Assembly (NCBI RefSeq): GCF_018130385.1
Contig: NZ_JAFCLU010000010.1
Location: 1-64,000, forward strand
Direction: 5' to 3'
Length of the DNA: 64,000 nt
Origin: Bradyrhizobium sp. AUGA SZCCT0283
GTDB lineage: Bacteria; Pseudomonadota; Alphaproteobacteria; Rhizobiales; Xanthobacteraceae
Shown: one piece after another, positions 46,758-55,491 of the stretch
How the letters are laid out: the number at the start of each line of letters is the position of its first letter
Numbering within the stretch: position 1 is the stretch's first letter
Position numbers and translations under genes: made by a program
The notes under the pieces: generated by a model
Database searches by the model: none
What the model saw: the letters and a program-made list of their open reading frames with translations, nothing else
Told to the model about the DNA's origin: nothing

Positions 46758-47312
46758 ATGCGCCGCTGGCCGGTCATTGCCTCAGTCATGGTGGCGCTCG
46801 GTGCGCTGTCGGGCGCCGCGGCCTATCAGCAGGCGGGGCCGCGCCAGCCCGAACGGAATGGCGAGTGGCAGGAGATCGCCTGGCCGTTCCCCCGCGATGG
46901 CTGGCCTGCAGGCAAGGCGTTCCGCTGCGGCGCGGCTGCGTGCGGCGGCGAGGTGGAGCTTTACGTCCGGCCGAAGATGGGTTTTTGCAATTGCGACCGT
47001 GGCGTGGCCGACGATGATGAGGTCGATCGCGTCGCCGATCTCGATCTGTTGAGCGAGCATTTTGCACCGCTGGCGCCGGGCGATCTTGTCCGGGTCGCCG
47101 ATATGCCTGGACGGATCAGGGCCTATGACCTCAAAATGTCCGACGGTTTGCGGCACATCGCGGTCGGCGTAGCGGTCTCGCGCCGCTGCGATCTTCTCGT
47201 GGCGGTCGCGCACGGCAGGGGCGACGCGCCCGAGATGCGGCGTGCGGCGCTGGACTTTCTGGCGCGCAGCGAAATGACGCGCTGGGTGACGGCTGCGATG
47301 GAAGGGCGGTAG
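46758..47312 (+). CDS. exported hypothetical protein
   Basis: 184 residues from the ATG at 46758 (GAGGA eight bases upstream). N-terminal signal or anchor (WPVIASVMVALGALSGAAAY). Mature part has CGAAACGGEVELYVRPKMGF then CNCD, a clustered-Cys motif. Follows the LVIVD gene closely and may act with it. Confidence 0.6.
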   Translation: MRRWPVIASVMVALGALSGAAAYQQAGPRQPERNGEWQEIAWPFPRDGWPAGKAFRCGAAACGGEVELYVRPKMGFCNCDRGVADDDEVDRVADLDLLSEHFAPLAPGDLVRVADMPGRIRAYDLKMSDGLRHIAVGVAVSRRCDLLVAVAHGRGDAPEMRRAALDFLARSEMTRWVTAAMEGR

Positions 47313-47426
47313 TTCTTCTTTTAACCTCACTCCGCTTGCGGGGAGAGGGAGCAACGAGCACGCGCACCTTCCATCTTCATCGCTCACATGCATAATGACC
47401 AGATCGCTCTCCAGCGGGGTTCCCCC

Positions 47427-48044
47427 ATGTCTCTTCAAGCCTATCTCGCCTTTGTCGCCGCCTGCATCGCGCTGGCGCTGTTGCCGGGTCCGGTGGTGAC
47501 GCTATTGATCGCCAACGGCCTGCGGCACGGCACCCGCGCGGCGCTGATCAATTGCGCTGGGGTACAAACCGCTATGGCGATCGTGATCGGCATCGTCGCA
47601 ATCGGCCTGACCTCGCTGATGGCGACCATGGGCTACTGGTTCGACTGGGTGCGCTTTGCCGGCGCGGCCTACCTGGTCTGGCTCGGCATCAAGCTAATCC
47701 GCTCCCCGGTCGAAGGCGTCAATGCCGACGAGCCGCCGCCGCCGCCGCGGGGCGGCTTCTTCCTGCAGGGCTTTCTGGTGCTGCTCTCCAACCCGAAGGT
47801 GCTGGTGTTTTTCGGCGCGTTCATTCCGCAATTCATGGACATGGAGAAACCCCATTTGCCGCAGGTGGCGCTGCTCGGCGTCACCTTCATGGTGATCGCC
47901 GCCTCGACCGACGCGGTCTACGCGCTGTTGGCCGGCCGGGCGCGATTGTTCTTCTCCAAGCAGCGGACGCGGCTGCTGTCGCGCGTCTCCGGCGGCTTCA
48001 TGATTGGCGGCGGCATCTGGCTGGCGCTGACGCGGGCGCGCTGA
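47427..48044 (+). CDS. LysE/RhtB-family exporter
   Basis: 205 residues from the ATG at 47427. Six predicted helices; the LysE signature LALLPGPVVTLLIANGLRHG (about 14-33) and RFAGAAYLVWLGIKLIRSP (about 66-84) are present. Exports amino acids or derivatives across the inner membrane. The frame extends upstream without a better site. Confidence 0.88.
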   Translation: MSLQAYLAFVAACIALALLPGPVVTLLIANGLRHGTRAALINCAGVQTAMAIVIGIVAIGLTSLMATMGYWFDWVRFAGAAYLVWLGIKLIRSPVEGVNADEPPPPPRGGFFLQGFLVLLSNPKVLVFFGAFIPQFMDMEKPHLPQVALLGVTFMVIAASTDAVYALLAGRARLFFSKQRTRLLSRVSGGFMIGGGIWLALTRAR

Positions 48045-48114
48045 TTTCACGGTCGTTGAACCCGCAGAGGCGGAGGCGCGTCTAATCCAGGCGCCGTCTC
48101 TGGGGAAAACCTTC

Positions 48115-49089
48115 ATGCCCGATCTGCCGTGGTTCGTCTACGCGATGCTGCTTGCCCCGCTCGGGCTGATCCTCGTTGCTGCCGCCTACAAGTCGTTGCA
48201 GGTGCGCGCCGCGCGCGAGTGGCCTTCCACCGCGGGCAAGGTGATGGTTTCGAAGGCCGAGACACGCCAGGTCAAAGTGATCGACAGCGACCGGGCAGAG
48301 GGGCATCGCTTCGAGGAACGCAACTTCGCCGATATCGTCTACGAATATTCCGTCGCGGGCCGCAAGCTGCGCAACAACCGTGTCAGCATCGGCGAGGATC
48401 GCGGAAATTTCCAGGTCGCCGAGACCATCGCGAAATATCCGGTCGGCGCCGCCGTCACCGTCTATTACGACCCGCTGCATCCGGACCAGGCGGTGCTGGA
48501 GCGCGACCTGCCGAAAGGCATGTGGGGCTGCCTCGGCATCGGCACGGCAATCGTGCTGGCGATCGTGTTCGGTTCGGCGATCGGCCTGCATCAGCTGACC
48601 GAATTCGCATCGAAGCATCTCGCGAATCCCAAGGTGTCGCCGTTTGTCGTCGCCATGAGCGCGTTCGGATTTCTGATTGCACTGTTCGGGTTGGCGCTGC
48701 ACCGCCAGGCTTCGCTGGCGAGGAAATGGCCGGTCGTGCCCGGCACCATCAAGTCATCGGGCCTTGAACAATTCATGTCAGCGCCGTCGGAGCCCGCCGA
48801 ACGCAGCCAGCTCACGTTCCAGTCCAGGGTTGCCTTCGCGTATCGCTTCAACGGCATCGATTATGTCAGCCAGCACGCCAGCCTCGGCGGCAAGGTCTCG
48901 TCGACATCGAGGGGCCTGGTGGAGCGCTTTGCCCGAAAATATCCTAACGGCGCCAAAGTCAAAGTTTACGTCAATCCGCTTAATCCGTCGGAAGCCGTGC
49001 TGGAGCCTCGCGCGAGCCATATCTGGATACTCTGGGCGTCTGTCACGTTTATCTGGGGCGTCGCGTATTATGCGGCGGTGCACGGCTAG
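48115..49089 (+). CDS. DUF3592 membrane protein
   Basis: 324 residues. Two copies of the DUF3592 module, each followed by membrane helices: first WPSTAGKVMVSKAETRQVKV ... VTVYYDPLHPDQAVLE, second WPVVPGTIKSSGLEQF ... VKVYVNPLNPSEAVLE. Helices at about 5-24, 142-165, 185-205 and 300-320. Its 3' end overlaps the convergent gene at 49086 by four bases. Function unknown. Confidence 0.85.
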   Translation: MPDLPWFVYAMLLAPLGLILVAAAYKSLQVRAAREWPSTAGKVMVSKAETRQVKVIDSDRAEGHRFEERNFADIVYEYSVAGRKLRNNRVSIGEDRGNFQVAETIAKYPVGAAVTVYYDPLHPDQAVLERDLPKGMWGCLGIGTAIVLAIVFGSAIGLHQLTEFASKHLANPKVSPFVVAMSAFGFLIALFGLALHRQASLARKWPVVPGTIKSSGLEQFMSAPSEPAERSQLTFQSRVAFAYRFNGIDYVSQHASLGGKVSSTSRGLVERFARKYPNGAKVKVYVNPLNPSEAVLEPRASHIWILWASVTFIWGVAYYAAVHG

Positions 49090-49889
49090 GCGGAGAGCAG
49101 TTGCTGCGCGCGCAGCACGGGCTCGATTTCACCAAAAATCCGCGCCAGCCGATCGGCCCACGCTTTCTCGCCCGCGGGATCCGAGATGAGATCCTGGCGG
49201 ATTTCGATTCCCGTGTTCATCAGCCCGCGCGCCTCGCCGTGCACAGGAATCGTGTAGTCGGTCTCGTCGCTGACCGCATAGGGCTCGTTGTCGCCGACCA
49301 CCAGATCGCCCTCGGCGCGCAGCAGTTTCAAGAGCAGCGGCGGCAGATGGGTGTCGCGGTGATAGAGCGTGCCGATGTGCCAGGGCCGCGCGATCCCCGC
49401 ATAGACAGGCGTAAAACTATGCAGCGACACCAGCACCGTCGGCAGGCCTGCGCTGCCGCGCTGGTCGATGATCTCGCCGATACGCCGGTGGTAGGGATCG
49501 AAGATCTGCGCGCGCCGCGTCAGGGCCGCCTCGCGCGAAATGCCCTCGTTGCCTGATATCGTCGTGGCCTCGCTGATGCGCGGGATCGAGCTTGCGGCAT
49601 CGGGCGGGCGGTTGCAGTCGATGACGAGCCGCGAGTAGCGCTGCACGATCAGATGGGCGTCGAGATGTTTTGCGAGCGCTTCCGCGACACCGGCAATGCC
49701 GATGTCCCAGGCGATGTGCCGCGCCAGTTCGCTCTCGGGCAGGCCGAGATCGCCGAGCATGCGCGGGATCAGCCTTCCATAATGGTCGCCGGTCAACAGG
49801 AACGGCGAGCGTCCCCCGGCGTTGAATTCACGGACCGGAGGAACATCTTCGGAGCTGAGGAGTAAGGTTGTGTCGGCGGCGTCGTCCAA
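49086..49889 (-). CDS. N-formylglutamate amidohydrolase family protein
   Basis: 267 residues from a TTG at 49889 (AAGGA seven bases upstream); no ATG is available nearby. Family motifs: SPFLLTGDHYGRLIPRML (about 30), LIVQRYSRLVIDCNRPPDA (about 82), VLVSLHSFTPVYAGIARPWH (about 138) and GDNEPYAVSDETDYTIPVHG (about 190). A zinc hydrolase of the HutG/FGase type; no histidine-degradation genes nearby, so substrate open. Frame continues far upstream on this strand but is antisense to the next gene. Confidence 0.85.
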   Translation of the reverse strand: MDDAADTTLLLSSEDVPPVREFNAGGRSPFLLTGDHYGRLIPRMLGDLGLPESELARHIAWDIGIAGVAEALAKHLDAHLIVQRYSRLVIDCNRPPDAASSIPRISEATTISGNEGISREAALTRRAQIFDPYHRRIGEIIDQRGSAGLPTVLVSLHSFTPVYAGIARPWHIGTLYHRDTHLPPLLLKLLRAEGDLVVGDNEPYAVSDETDYTIPVHGEARGLMNTGIEIRQDLISDPAGEKAWADRLARIFGEIEPVLRAQQLLSA

Positions 49890-49991
49890 AGCGTTTTCCT
49901 TGAAGTAGTGCCTATCGAAGCGGCATCCCGATCTACAATTGAGCAGGATTCGGCCTAGATTAGATGTACCAGAATCGATGATTGTTTGACG

Positions 49992-50903
49992 ATGCCGCTC
50001 CTGACCATCAACCACAAGACCGTTTATCGCTACACGCGCCCGGTCGCGTTCGGCGAACATCGCATCATGCTGCGCCCGCGCGACGGCCATGATCTGCGGG
50101 TGCTGTCCGGCAGCCTCGAGATCGAGCCGCAGCCGATGCGGCTGCGCTGGATCCACGACGTGTTCGGCAACAGCGTCGCGATCGCAACCTTCGACGAGCG
50201 CGCCGATACCTTGTCGTTCACCTCGACGGTGACGGTCGAGCACAATCCGGAGGACGAATTCGCGCTGACCGCGGACGATCCCGCCTATTTCTATCCGTTC
50301 CTGTACGACGACGAGGAATTTCCGGACCTGCTGCAGTTCATCACGCCGCAATATGGCGATCCCAATGGTGAGCTGTCGGCATGGGCGCGAAGATTTCTCG
50401 ATGCCGAGGGGCCGACGCCGACCTTCAATATTCTCAGCGGCATGACGCATGGCATCCGCGAGGCCTTTACCTATCGCAAACGTCATGAGCAGGGCACCCA
50501 GCACCCGCTCGATACGCTGCAGACCGGCTCCGGCACCTGCCGCGACTATGCGCTGTTCATGATCGAGGCGCTGCGTCGGCTCGGCATCGCCGCGCGTTTC
50601 GTCTCCGGTTATGTCTTTATCCCCGGCGATCGCGCGCATGGCTATGTCGGCGGCGGCTCGACGCATGCCTGGGTGCAGGTCTATCTGCCGAGCGCGGGAT
50701 GGATCGAGTTCGATCCGACCAACGGTATCGTCGGCAGCCGCGATCTCATTCGGGTGGCGGTGGCGCGCGATCCGCGCCAGGCGATCCCGCTGCACGGAAC
50801 CTATCTCGGCTCTCCCGATGCCTTTGCGGGCATGGAGATCCAGATCAACGTCGTTTCGGTCGGTGACGAGCCGCACGAAACGCCGCAGGCGGAGAAGGTC
50901 TGA
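49992..50903 (+). CDS. transglutaminase-like protein
   Basis: 303 residues from the ATG at 49992. N-terminal beta domain (KTVYRYTRPVAFGEHRIMLR, about 10-29) and papain-like core with the Cys in GSGTCRDYALFMIEALRRLG (about 182), His in STHAWVQVYL (about 223) and Asp in EFDPTNG. Complete triad. The family is found in pairs in rhizobia and may act in peptide modification. Overlaps no gene; the next starts two bases later. Confidence 0.88.
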   Translation: MPLLTINHKTVYRYTRPVAFGEHRIMLRPRDGHDLRVLSGSLEIEPQPMRLRWIHDVFGNSVAIATFDERADTLSFTSTVTVEHNPEDEFALTADDPAYFYPFLYDDEEFPDLLQFITPQYGDPNGELSAWARRFLDAEGPTPTFNILSGMTHGIREAFTYRKRHEQGTQHPLDTLQTGSGTCRDYALFMIEALRRLGIAARFVSGYVFIPGDRAHGYVGGGSTHAWVQVYLPSAGWIEFDPTNGIVGSRDLIRVAVARDPRQAIPLHGTYLGSPDAFAGMEIQINVVSVGDEPHETPQAEKV

Positions 50904-50905
50904 GC

Positions 50906-51718
50906 ATGGAGATCAAGGTCGGCTTCGAGATTGCCTATGCAGCCATGCAGCCGACCCCGATGGTGATCATGCTGAGCATCCACCCGTCGCGCTTCGCCGA
51001 CATCGTCGGCACGGAACGGATCGTCGCCGAGCCTGACGTGCCGATCGGCTTCTACCGCGACAGCTTTGGCAATGTTTGCGGACGGCTGGTGGCGCCCGCC
51101 GGCGGCGTGACGCTGCGGGGCGAGGCGCTGGTGCGCGATTCCGGCCTGCCGGATGCGGTGGTGCCGACCGCGCAGCAATTGCCGATCGATCAACTGCCCG
51201 ACGACGTGCTGCAGTATCTGATGCCGAGCCGGTATTGCGAGACCGACAAGCTCATCGATGTCGCCTGGTCGCTGTTCGGCAACTCACCGCAGGGGTGGGC
51301 GCGGGTGCAGGCGATCGTCGACTTCGTGCACAACCACGTCACCTTCGGCTACGAGCATGCGCATCACATGAAGTCGGCGCATGACGTCTACGCAGAGCGC
51401 GCCGGCGTCTGCCGCGACTTCGCGCATCTGGCGCTGACCTTCTGCCGCTGCATGAATATCCCGGCGCGCTACTGCACCGGCTATCTCGGCGACATCGGCG
51501 TGCCCCGCGATCCCGCGCCGATGGACTTCTCCGGCTGGTTCCAGGTCTATCTCTCCGGCCGGTGGTACACGTTCGATGCGCGCCACAACGTTCCCCGCAT
51601 CGGCCGCATCCTGATGGGCACCGGCCGCGACGCCGCCGACGTCGCGCTCACCACGAGTTTCGGGCGGATGGATCTGGTGAAGTTTTTCGTCATCAGCGAC
51701 GAGGTCGTGCCGGCTTGA
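50906..51718 (+). CDS. transglutaminase-like protein, His replaced
   Basis: 270 residues, second of the pair. Nucleophile Cys in AGVCRDFAHLALTFCR (about 168). The position of the catalytic His in the first protein (STHAWVQVY) reads DFSGWFQVY, so Ser stands in its place; the Asp region FDARHN remains. Related rhizobial proteins may share this change. Likely co-translated with the first gene. Confidence 0.85.
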   Translation: MEIKVGFEIAYAAMQPTPMVIMLSIHPSRFADIVGTERIVAEPDVPIGFYRDSFGNVCGRLVAPAGGVTLRGEALVRDSGLPDAVVPTAQQLPIDQLPDDVLQYLMPSRYCETDKLIDVAWSLFGNSPQGWARVQAIVDFVHNHVTFGYEHAHHMKSAHDVYAERAGVCRDFAHLALTFCRCMNIPARYCTGYLGDIGVPRDPAPMDFSGWFQVYLSGRWYTFDARHNVPRIGRILMGTGRDAADVALTTSFGRMDLVKFFVISDEVVPA

Positions 51719-51729
51719 CGTTTCTCTCC

Positions 51730-51840
51730 GTCATTGCGAGCTAACGGGTCGCGCGAATGCGCGCCCGATGACAGGCTCCGTGAAGCAATCCATGCCTCTG
51801 TCTGCCGCGCTATGGATTGCTTCGCTGCGCTCGCAATGAC
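51730..51840. repeat. REP-like repeat, GTCATTGCGAGC family
   Basis: GTCATTGCGAGC at the left, TGGATTGCTTCG and CTCGCAATGAC at the right, with a short insert GGGTCGCGCGAATGCGCGCC. Confidence 0.7.
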
Positions 51841-51852
51841 ATAGAAAGCGCC

Positions 51853-52251
51853 ATGATTTCAGATCGTCTCTTCGTCTACGGCACGCTGATGCGCGGCTTC
51901 GACCATCCGATGGCGCAGCTTCTGTCGCGCAGCGCGGATTTTCTCGGGACCGCCACCTGCCGCGGCCGGCTCTATCTCATCAAGCATTATCCGGGGCTCG
52001 TGCTCTCGGACGATCCCACAGACATCGTGTTCGGCGAACTGTACCGCCTGCGCGACCGCGATGCGCTGCTCGGCGAACTCGACATGTATGAAGCCTGCGG
52101 TGCCGGCTTTCCGGAACCGACCGAATATCTCCGCCGCATGCTGTCCGTGACGCACGCGGACGGCGCGGCCGGCGAGGCGTGGACCTATGTCTACAACTGG
52201 CCCGTCACCGGCCTGCCACAGATCGCCTCGGGGAAGTTTCTGGAGAACTAA
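51853..52251 (+). CDS. gamma-glutamylcyclotransferase-fold protein
   Basis: 132 residues from the ATG at 51853; the frame upstream lies in the REP repeat. The GGCT/AIG2 fold is shown by LFVYGTLMRGFDHPMAQLL (about 6-24) and the catalytic-position Glu in LDMYEACG (about 78). Closest to the YtfP/GGACT-like group. Substrate unknown. Confidence 0.82.
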   Translation: MISDRLFVYGTLMRGFDHPMAQLLSRSADFLGTATCRGRLYLIKHYPGLVLSDDPTDIVFGELYRLRDRDALLGELDMYEACGAGFPEPTEYLRRMLSVTHADGAAGEAWTYVYNWPVTGLPQIASGKFLEN

Positions 52252-52314
52252 AGCGTTTTCAAGCGAAGTGGGTACCGGTTCGCGTCAAGAAAACGCGTCA
52301 AAACAAAAGCTCTA
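52251..52314. repeat. dispersed repeat, AAGTGGGTACCGGTTCGC family
   Basis: AAGCGTTTTCAAGCGAAGTG, GGTACCGGTTCGC and AAAACGCGTCAAAACAAA. Second copy of the element at 17117. It abuts the stops of both flanking genes. Confidence 0.7.
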
Positions 52315-52878
52315 CCCCGCGTCCAGCCGTTCGCGCTCCATCCTAATATCCACCTCGCGCTCGACATAGCGCCATTCTTCGGTGGCGCGCAGCGTGCGGA
52401 CCAGTTCCTCGAACGCATCAGCATCGGCGGGCGCGTATTCGAACCAGGTCAGGAAGTCGAAGGGCTCGCCGAGATCGCGGCAGTGATAGAGCTGCCGGGC
52501 GATCGCCGGCAGATATTTCAGGCTCGCCGCGATGTGGTGCGATCGGTCCTCAAAAATCTGCCGCCGCTCTTCCTGCGCCAGCTCCCACCACGTCGCCGAT
52601 TTCTTGATCGGGATCAGCGCGGCATGGGTTGCCTCGGGGCGGCCGATCTCGGCGCGAACGACATCAAGCCGTTTCTTTTCGTCGCGCTCGGTATAGCGCA
52701 GATGGCTGGCGACGCCGGCCAGCCGCCAGGAGGTCGGCGAAGGCAGCATCGGCAGCGCGATCGACAGCGAATGCACGACCGACAGGGCCGGCGTCGGCGA
52801 AAGCGCAGCACCCCTGACCGGCGCGAACCGCGTCACCCGCCATGCCCCGCTACGGCCGCCCCGGAAGATCGTGAACAT
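52312..52878 (-). CDS. chlorite dismutase-family heme protein
   Basis: 188 residues, the length of the short dimeric Cld lineage known from Nitrobacter. Motifs: GVASHLRYTERDEK (about 55-68), ATHAALIPIKKSATWWELAQ (about 84-103), SHHIAASLKYLPAIARQLYH (heme-ligand His region, about 112-131) and FDFLTWFEYAP. Family members bind heme; natural substrate may be chlorite or something else. Confidence 0.75.
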   Translation of the reverse strand: MFTIFRGGRSGAWRVTRFAPVRGAALSPTPALSVVHSLSIALPMLPSPTSWRLAGVASHLRYTERDEKKRLDVVRAEIGRPEATHAALIPIKKSATWWELAQEERRQIFEDRSHHIAASLKYLPAIARQLYHCRDLGEPFDFLTWFEYAPADADAFEELVRTLRATEEWRYVEREVDIRMERERLDAG

Positions 52879-53070
52879 GCGGATATGGAAGCGCGGAACC
52901 GGGATGGGTTCAAGCGCTCTCCGTCATTCTCCGGTGCGCAACGGCACCGGGGGAAAGAGGAGTGGGCTGTGAATAGCGGCGAGAAGCCGAATAAGCTTAG
53001 TATTTTACCGGCCGGTCCCTATATCCATGATCGGTTGGCAACCGCCTCACGACTCAGGCCCAAATCACCC

Positions 53071-55092
53071 ATGCGCTTCACGCCCCAATTCCTCGACGAA
53101 CTGCGCGCCCGGCTTCCGGTTTCGGAAGTCGTGGGCCGGCGCGTCAAGCTGAAGAAGGCGGGGAGGGAGTTCAAGGGGCTGTCGCCGTTCCAGCAGGAGA
53201 AGTCGCCCTCGTTCACGGTCAACGACCAGAAGGGCTTTTACCACGACTTCTCCTCCGGCAAGCACGGCGACATCATCTCGTTTCTGATGGAGACCGAAGG
53301 CGTAGGCTTCGCGGAAGCCGTCGAGCGCTTGGCTTCCATGGCCGGCATGGCGCTGCCGGCGGCGACCCCCGATGCCGCGCGGCACGAGCAGCGCCGCAAG
53401 ACGCTGCATGACGTGATGGAGCTCGCGGCAAAATTCTTTGCCGACACGCTGGCCTCGCGCAATGGCGCGAAGGCGCGCGGCTATCTCGGCGACCGCGGCA
53501 TTTCGCCGGCGACGCAGCTGCAGTTTCGCCTCGGCTATGCGCCACCGGATCGTTTCGCGCTGAAGGAGCATCTCGGCGCGCAGGGCATTTCGACCGAGGA
53601 CATGGTGGAAGCAGGCCTGCTGGTTTCGGGCGAGGACAAGCCCGTTCCCTTCGATCGTTTTCGGGATCGCGTGATGTTTCCGATCACGGATGCAAGAGGC
53701 CGCGTCATCGCCTTCGGCGGCCGCGCGCTGGAAAAGGACGTTCCCGCAAAGTATTTGAACTCGCCGGAAACACCGCTGTTTCACAAGGGCGACAATCTCT
53801 ACAATCTCTCCACCGCGCGGCAGGCCACGCATAACGGCTCGCCGCTGATCGTGGTCGAAGGCTATGTCGACGTCATCGCCATGGTCACCGCGGGGTTCGG
53901 TGGCGCCGTCGCGCCGCTCGGCACGGCGCTGACCGAAAACCAGCTCGCGCTGCTCTGGAAGATGGCGGACGAGCCGATCCTCTGTTTCGACGGCGACCGC
54001 GCCGGGCAAAAGGCGGCGTATCGCGCCGCCGACCTGGCGCTGCCTGCTCTCCTGCCGGGAAAGAGCCTGCGCTTTGCGCTGCTGCCGGAAGGGCAGGACC
54101 CCGACGACCTCGCGCGCTCCGGCGGCCGCGTTGCGATCGAGGAAGTGATTTCAGCCGCGCGGCCGCTCGTCGACATGCTCTGGTCGCGCGAGGTCGAGGG
54201 CGGCAGCTTTGCCACCCCGGAACGGCGCGCGGCGCTGGAGGCACGCATCAACGAACTTGCCAACGGCATCCGCGACGAGGTGCTGCGCCGTTACTATCGC
54301 CAGGATCTGGCTGATCGCCTGCAGCGCATGTTTGCGCCGGAAGGCGGTCGCGGCAGCTACGCCCGGGGCAATTTCCGCGGGGCCGGGGGAAGCGAATCAC
54401 CCCGCCGTTTTGCCCCCCGCAGCGGCTTCAGCCAGGGCCCGGCCGGCCGATTCGCCCCCCGGGGCGGTCGCGGGCCGGGGGCGGGCGCAAGCCCCGTAAT
54501 CTCGCCCGGCCCTTACCAGGCGGCCAGCCCCCAGCTCGCGACCAGCCCGATCATGCGCGGCCAGCGCAGCGCGATGTCCCGCCGCGAGGCGCTGATTCTG
54601 CAATCCCTGATCAATCACCCCTGGCTCCTGCACGACCATCTGGAGGAGGTGGCCGCCCTGGAACTGGCCCATCCCGAGGCCAACAAGCTGCGCGCCGGTA
54701 TTATCGCGGCCTTCGCCAACGATCATCACCATTCCCCTGATGTCGAGGAGCAGGCCGAGAAGATGCGGGCCGATCTCGAAGCGCGCGGATTAAGCGAGGT
54801 TCTTCAAAGGGTTGAGCGGGCGATCACGACCTCGGCGGTGTGGGGCACCAAGCCCGGCGCGGCGAGGGAAGATGTTTTGGCCACCTGGCAGCAACTCGTT
54901 GTCTTGCATCAGAAAACGCACGCCCTACTTAGGGAGAAGAAGGATGCCGAGCTGGCGTTGGGCGAGGAGCCCACTGACGCCAACATGGCGTGGCTGAAGG
55001 ACGTGAGCGCCCGGTTGGAGTCGCTCGACGGCACGGAGGCCCTGATCGAGGGTTTTGGCGAACTTTCGGGCCGGTTCCGGAAGAGCGTGTGA
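53071..55092 (+). CDS. dnaG: DNA primase
   Basis: 673 residues from the ATG at 53071. N-terminal domain (about 1-100), TOPRIM catalytic core (VVEGYVDVIAM about 260; CFDGDRAGQKAAYRAA about 305) and C-terminal helicase-binding domain (about 490-673). The classic zinc site CxxH...CxxC is replaced: GLSPFQQEK and FYHDFSSGKHG, so all four ligands are missing. A Gly/Arg-rich linker lies at about 425-490. Upstream of rpoD as in the macromolecular synthesis operon. Confidence 0.96.
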   Translation: MRFTPQFLDELRARLPVSEVVGRRVKLKKAGREFKGLSPFQQEKSPSFTVNDQKGFYHDFSSGKHGDIISFLMETEGVGFAEAVERLASMAGMALPAATPDAARHEQRRKTLHDVMELAAKFFADTLASRNGAKARGYLGDRGISPATQLQFRLGYAPPDRFALKEHLGAQGISTEDMVEAGLLVSGEDKPVPFDRFRDRVMFPITDARGRVIAFGGRALEKDVPAKYLNSPETPLFHKGDNLYNLSTARQATHNGSPLIVVEGYVDVIAMVTAGFGGAVAPLGTALTENQLALLWKMADEPILCFDGDRAGQKAAYRAADLALPALLPGKSLRFALLPEGQDPDDLARSGGRVAIEEVISAARPLVDMLWSREVEGGSFATPERRAALEARINELANGIRDEVLRRYYRQDLADRLQRMFAPEGGRGSYARGNFRGAGGSESPRRFAPRSGFSQGPAGRFAPRGGRGPGAGASPVISPGPYQAASPQLATSPIMRGQRSAMSRREALILQSLINHPWLLHDHLEEVAALELAHPEANKLRAGIIAAFANDHHHSPDVEEQAEKMRADLEARGLSEVLQRVERAITTSAVWGTKPGAAREDVLATWQQLVVLHQKTHALLREKKDAELALGEEPTDANMAWLKDVSARLESLDGTEALIEGFGELSGRFRKSV

Positions 55093-55491
55093 GACAAAAA
55101 ATGATGCGGACGGCGGCGGCCGTGCCCGCAAAAAGACTCGCCAAATCCATGGTTTGGCGGCAAAAACAGGGTTAAGCGAAGCTTAATAGTCCGAAGGTTA
55201 CTTAAGTAGCGAGGCGCCAAGGGCTGTTGGCATAACACCGGCGATGGCGGGTTAAAGGGGTGGCGACAGTCTGCGCCGCCCTTTGCGCGTCCTACGCATG
55301 CGAATACTCAGGGGCACGAGCGTGATCCGGAAAAGTGGCTATCCGGTTTTCCGAAAAGGATCGCGCGCAAAGAACAAGGATCTGGCGGGTTGGCTTTTCG
55401 AACAAAAGACATCCTGCTGACGACTTCAGTAATTCAGAGGCGGGTGGCGTTGCGCGCCATCCCGCACGAGCGCGTTTCGGGAGCTTGATGA
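55093..55491. other. dnaG-rpoD intergenic region with short repeat
   Basis: Holds a short dispersed-repeat copy (55316-55370; GTGATCCGGAAAAGTGGCTA, CCGGTTTTCCGAAAAGGATC) related to 20824. No gene seen. Must contain the rpoD promoter(s), none of which I can assign safely. Confidence 0.45.

Noticed and set aside
49890..50876. Upstream extension of the amidohydrolase frame (596 codons in all)
   Set aside because: It is antisense to the transglutaminase gene and shows no family sequence before the TTG at 49889.
52483..53070. N-terminal extension of DnaG
   Set aside because: The added sequence is Arg-rich antisense of the chlorite-dismutase gene; family start is MRFTPQFLDEL at 53071.
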